DNA of 64,000 nt from 67-14 sp020438345 (GTDB lineage: Bacteria > Actinomycetota > Thermoleophilia > Solirubrobacterales > 70-9): positions 9,705-73,704 of the forward strand of contig CALMSY010000015.1 in NCBI GenBank assembly GCA_937872475.1, given 5' to 3'. Shown one piece after another: positions 63,488 to 64,000 of the stretch. Each line of letters starts with the position of its first letter. Positions within the stretch are counted from its first letter, which is position 1. The notes under the pieces were generated by a model. It did not search any database, had not been told where the DNA came from, and saw only the letters and a list, made by a program, of their open reading frames with translations. A program made the position numbers and the translations under genes.

Positions 63488-63740
63488 CGCGGGACATCCA
63501 AGCAGGGCGGACGTGAACGGGTCGGTCGTGTTTCCGCAAATCGCAGGAATCTTGATTTACAACTCTGCAACAAGGCCCGCATTTTGCGGGTCCCCGGTCG
63601 GCCAAGGGGGGCGAACCCCCTCGGCCTGAAAGCTGATGCACCATCACGCAGATCACATGGCCGCACAGGTCCGGCAGCACATCCAGATTGGGCAGCGCAT
63701 CCGGATTGAAGATTGGAGCGCTATATGGCCGATTCTTCAA
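63453..63740 (-). CDS. Candidate 95-codon ORF starting with the MKNRPYS element (copy 2)
   Basis: TTG start; begins MKNRPYSAPIFNPDALPNLDVL. The first 14 residues match the small ORF at 27807 except at about five positions. The rest of the frame crosses two hairpins and the start of the four-Cys gene, so the true end, or whether the ORF is translated at all, is doubtful. Immediately right of it the sequence degenerates into G/C runs. Confidence 0.3.
   Translation of the reverse strand: MKNRPYSAPIFNPDALPNLDVLPDLCGHVICVMVHQLSGRGGSPPLADRGPAKCGPCCRVVNQDSCDLRKHDRPVHVRPAWMSRGASLRKETSLM
63574..63626. terminator. Two consecutive hairpins
   Basis: GGCCCGCA (63574-63581) with TGCGGGTCC (63585-63593), one bulge; then GGCCAAGGGGG (63600-63610), loop GCGAA, CCCCCTCGGCC (63616-63626) with one mismatch. 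Could end a minus-strand message, or be a small RNA. Confidence 0.55.
63720..63739 (-). repeat. 20-nt element identical to 27787-27806
   Basis: Second copy; flanks GATTGAAGA and TCTTCAATC (part of the element) can pair perfectly. Confidence 0.8.
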
Positions 63741-64000
63741 TCTCGCTGAGCCAAGGCGGCGCCAAGGTGCGGAACGCGGGGCGCCCGGGGCGGGGCCGGG
63801 GCGCGCGGGGGGCGGGGGGGGTCCGATTCGGTCTCAGGGGCCGCTGCCGACCGGCCGGGGCTGAGGGGGATTCCGTGGGGCCGGGGGTGGCCGGCCCCGC
63901 GGGGCACTGCCCGCCCCCCCCGCGACGGGCAAGCCCGCGGCCCCGAGGGCGGGCCCCCCCCCCCGCCGGCGAGCCCGATCCGGAGCCCCGGCCCGGCGCC
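63741..64000. other. Abnormal G/C homopolymer-rich right end; no gene
   Basis: From about 63760 the sequence is almost only G and C with runs such as ten or more C, unlike the codon-structured GC-rich DNA elsewhere. It looks like a low-quality contig end. I see no feature in it. The 300-base gap to its left (63488-63740) holds the two hairpins and the MKNRPYS element. Confidence 0.7.

Overview
The window is about 64 kb of GC-rich (roughly two thirds G+C), densely packed bacterial chromosome. Gene order and content point to Actinomycetota, most likely class Thermoleophilia (Solirubrobacterales-like). The signs are a block mfd / SurA-type foldase / mazG / eno / ftsB, two very large BTAD-AAA-TPR regulators, a PucR-type regulator, a dimeric GlyRS of the archaeal/eukaryotic type, and secreted proteins that end in a basic Cys-containing domain. 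The lineage is an inference from content; no rRNA is present. About fifty protein genes and one tRNA can be supported.

Left third (1-24 kb): a partial csrA; a minus-strand block of housekeeping genes (mfd, PPIase, mazG, eno, ftsB-like, a GT-C-type membrane protein); an FAD oxidase divergent from two tandem, paralogous 1,180-residue BTAD/AAA/TPR regulators; a crotonase, peptidyl-tRNA hydrolase and ribosomal protein bL25 on the minus strand; a UbiB-type kinase; and a SufR-like regulator translationally coupled to a polytopic membrane protein and divergent from a 7Fe-type ferredoxin.

Middle third (24-48 kb): GDPD, ilvD, prs, glmU and an HdeD-like protein; tRNA-Gln(UUG); two tandem secreted S15/CocE-like hydrolases, the first broken by two in-frame stop codons exactly at its domain borders; a PucR regulator; a DedA-PAP2 fusion; the run ispE, rsmA, tatD; a secreted protein, metG, an ATP-grasp ligase, rsmI and an ROK glucokinase; a divergent LytR-CpsA-Psr protein; and a VapBC-type toxin-antitoxin pair with an operator.

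Right third (48-64 kb): an FmdB zinc ribbon divergent from glyS; a two-domain VOC dioxygenase; a FUSC transporter; a TetR regulator divergent from an R2lox-like ligand-binding oxidase fused to an SCP2-like domain, with a 28-bp palindrome between them; a metallo-hydrolase/DUF1269/TetR operon with two palindromic operators; typA; hsp20-lon; an RNase Z-like MBL protein; and a small Cys protein. The last 260 bases are abnormal G/C homopolymer-rich sequence that looks like an unreliable contig end.

The observations I rate highest are: (1) the hydrolase gene with two in-frame stops at domain boundaries; (2) a pth gene with no ATG/GTG/TTG start, lying in frame behind the bL25 stop; (3) the R2lox-SCP2 fusion and its palindrome; (4) two distant copies of a short conserved element that reads as a peptide beginning MKNRPYS; and (5) about a dozen genes with a -10-like hexamer 6-10 nt before the start codon and no Shine-Dalgarno, suggesting widespread leaderless translation.
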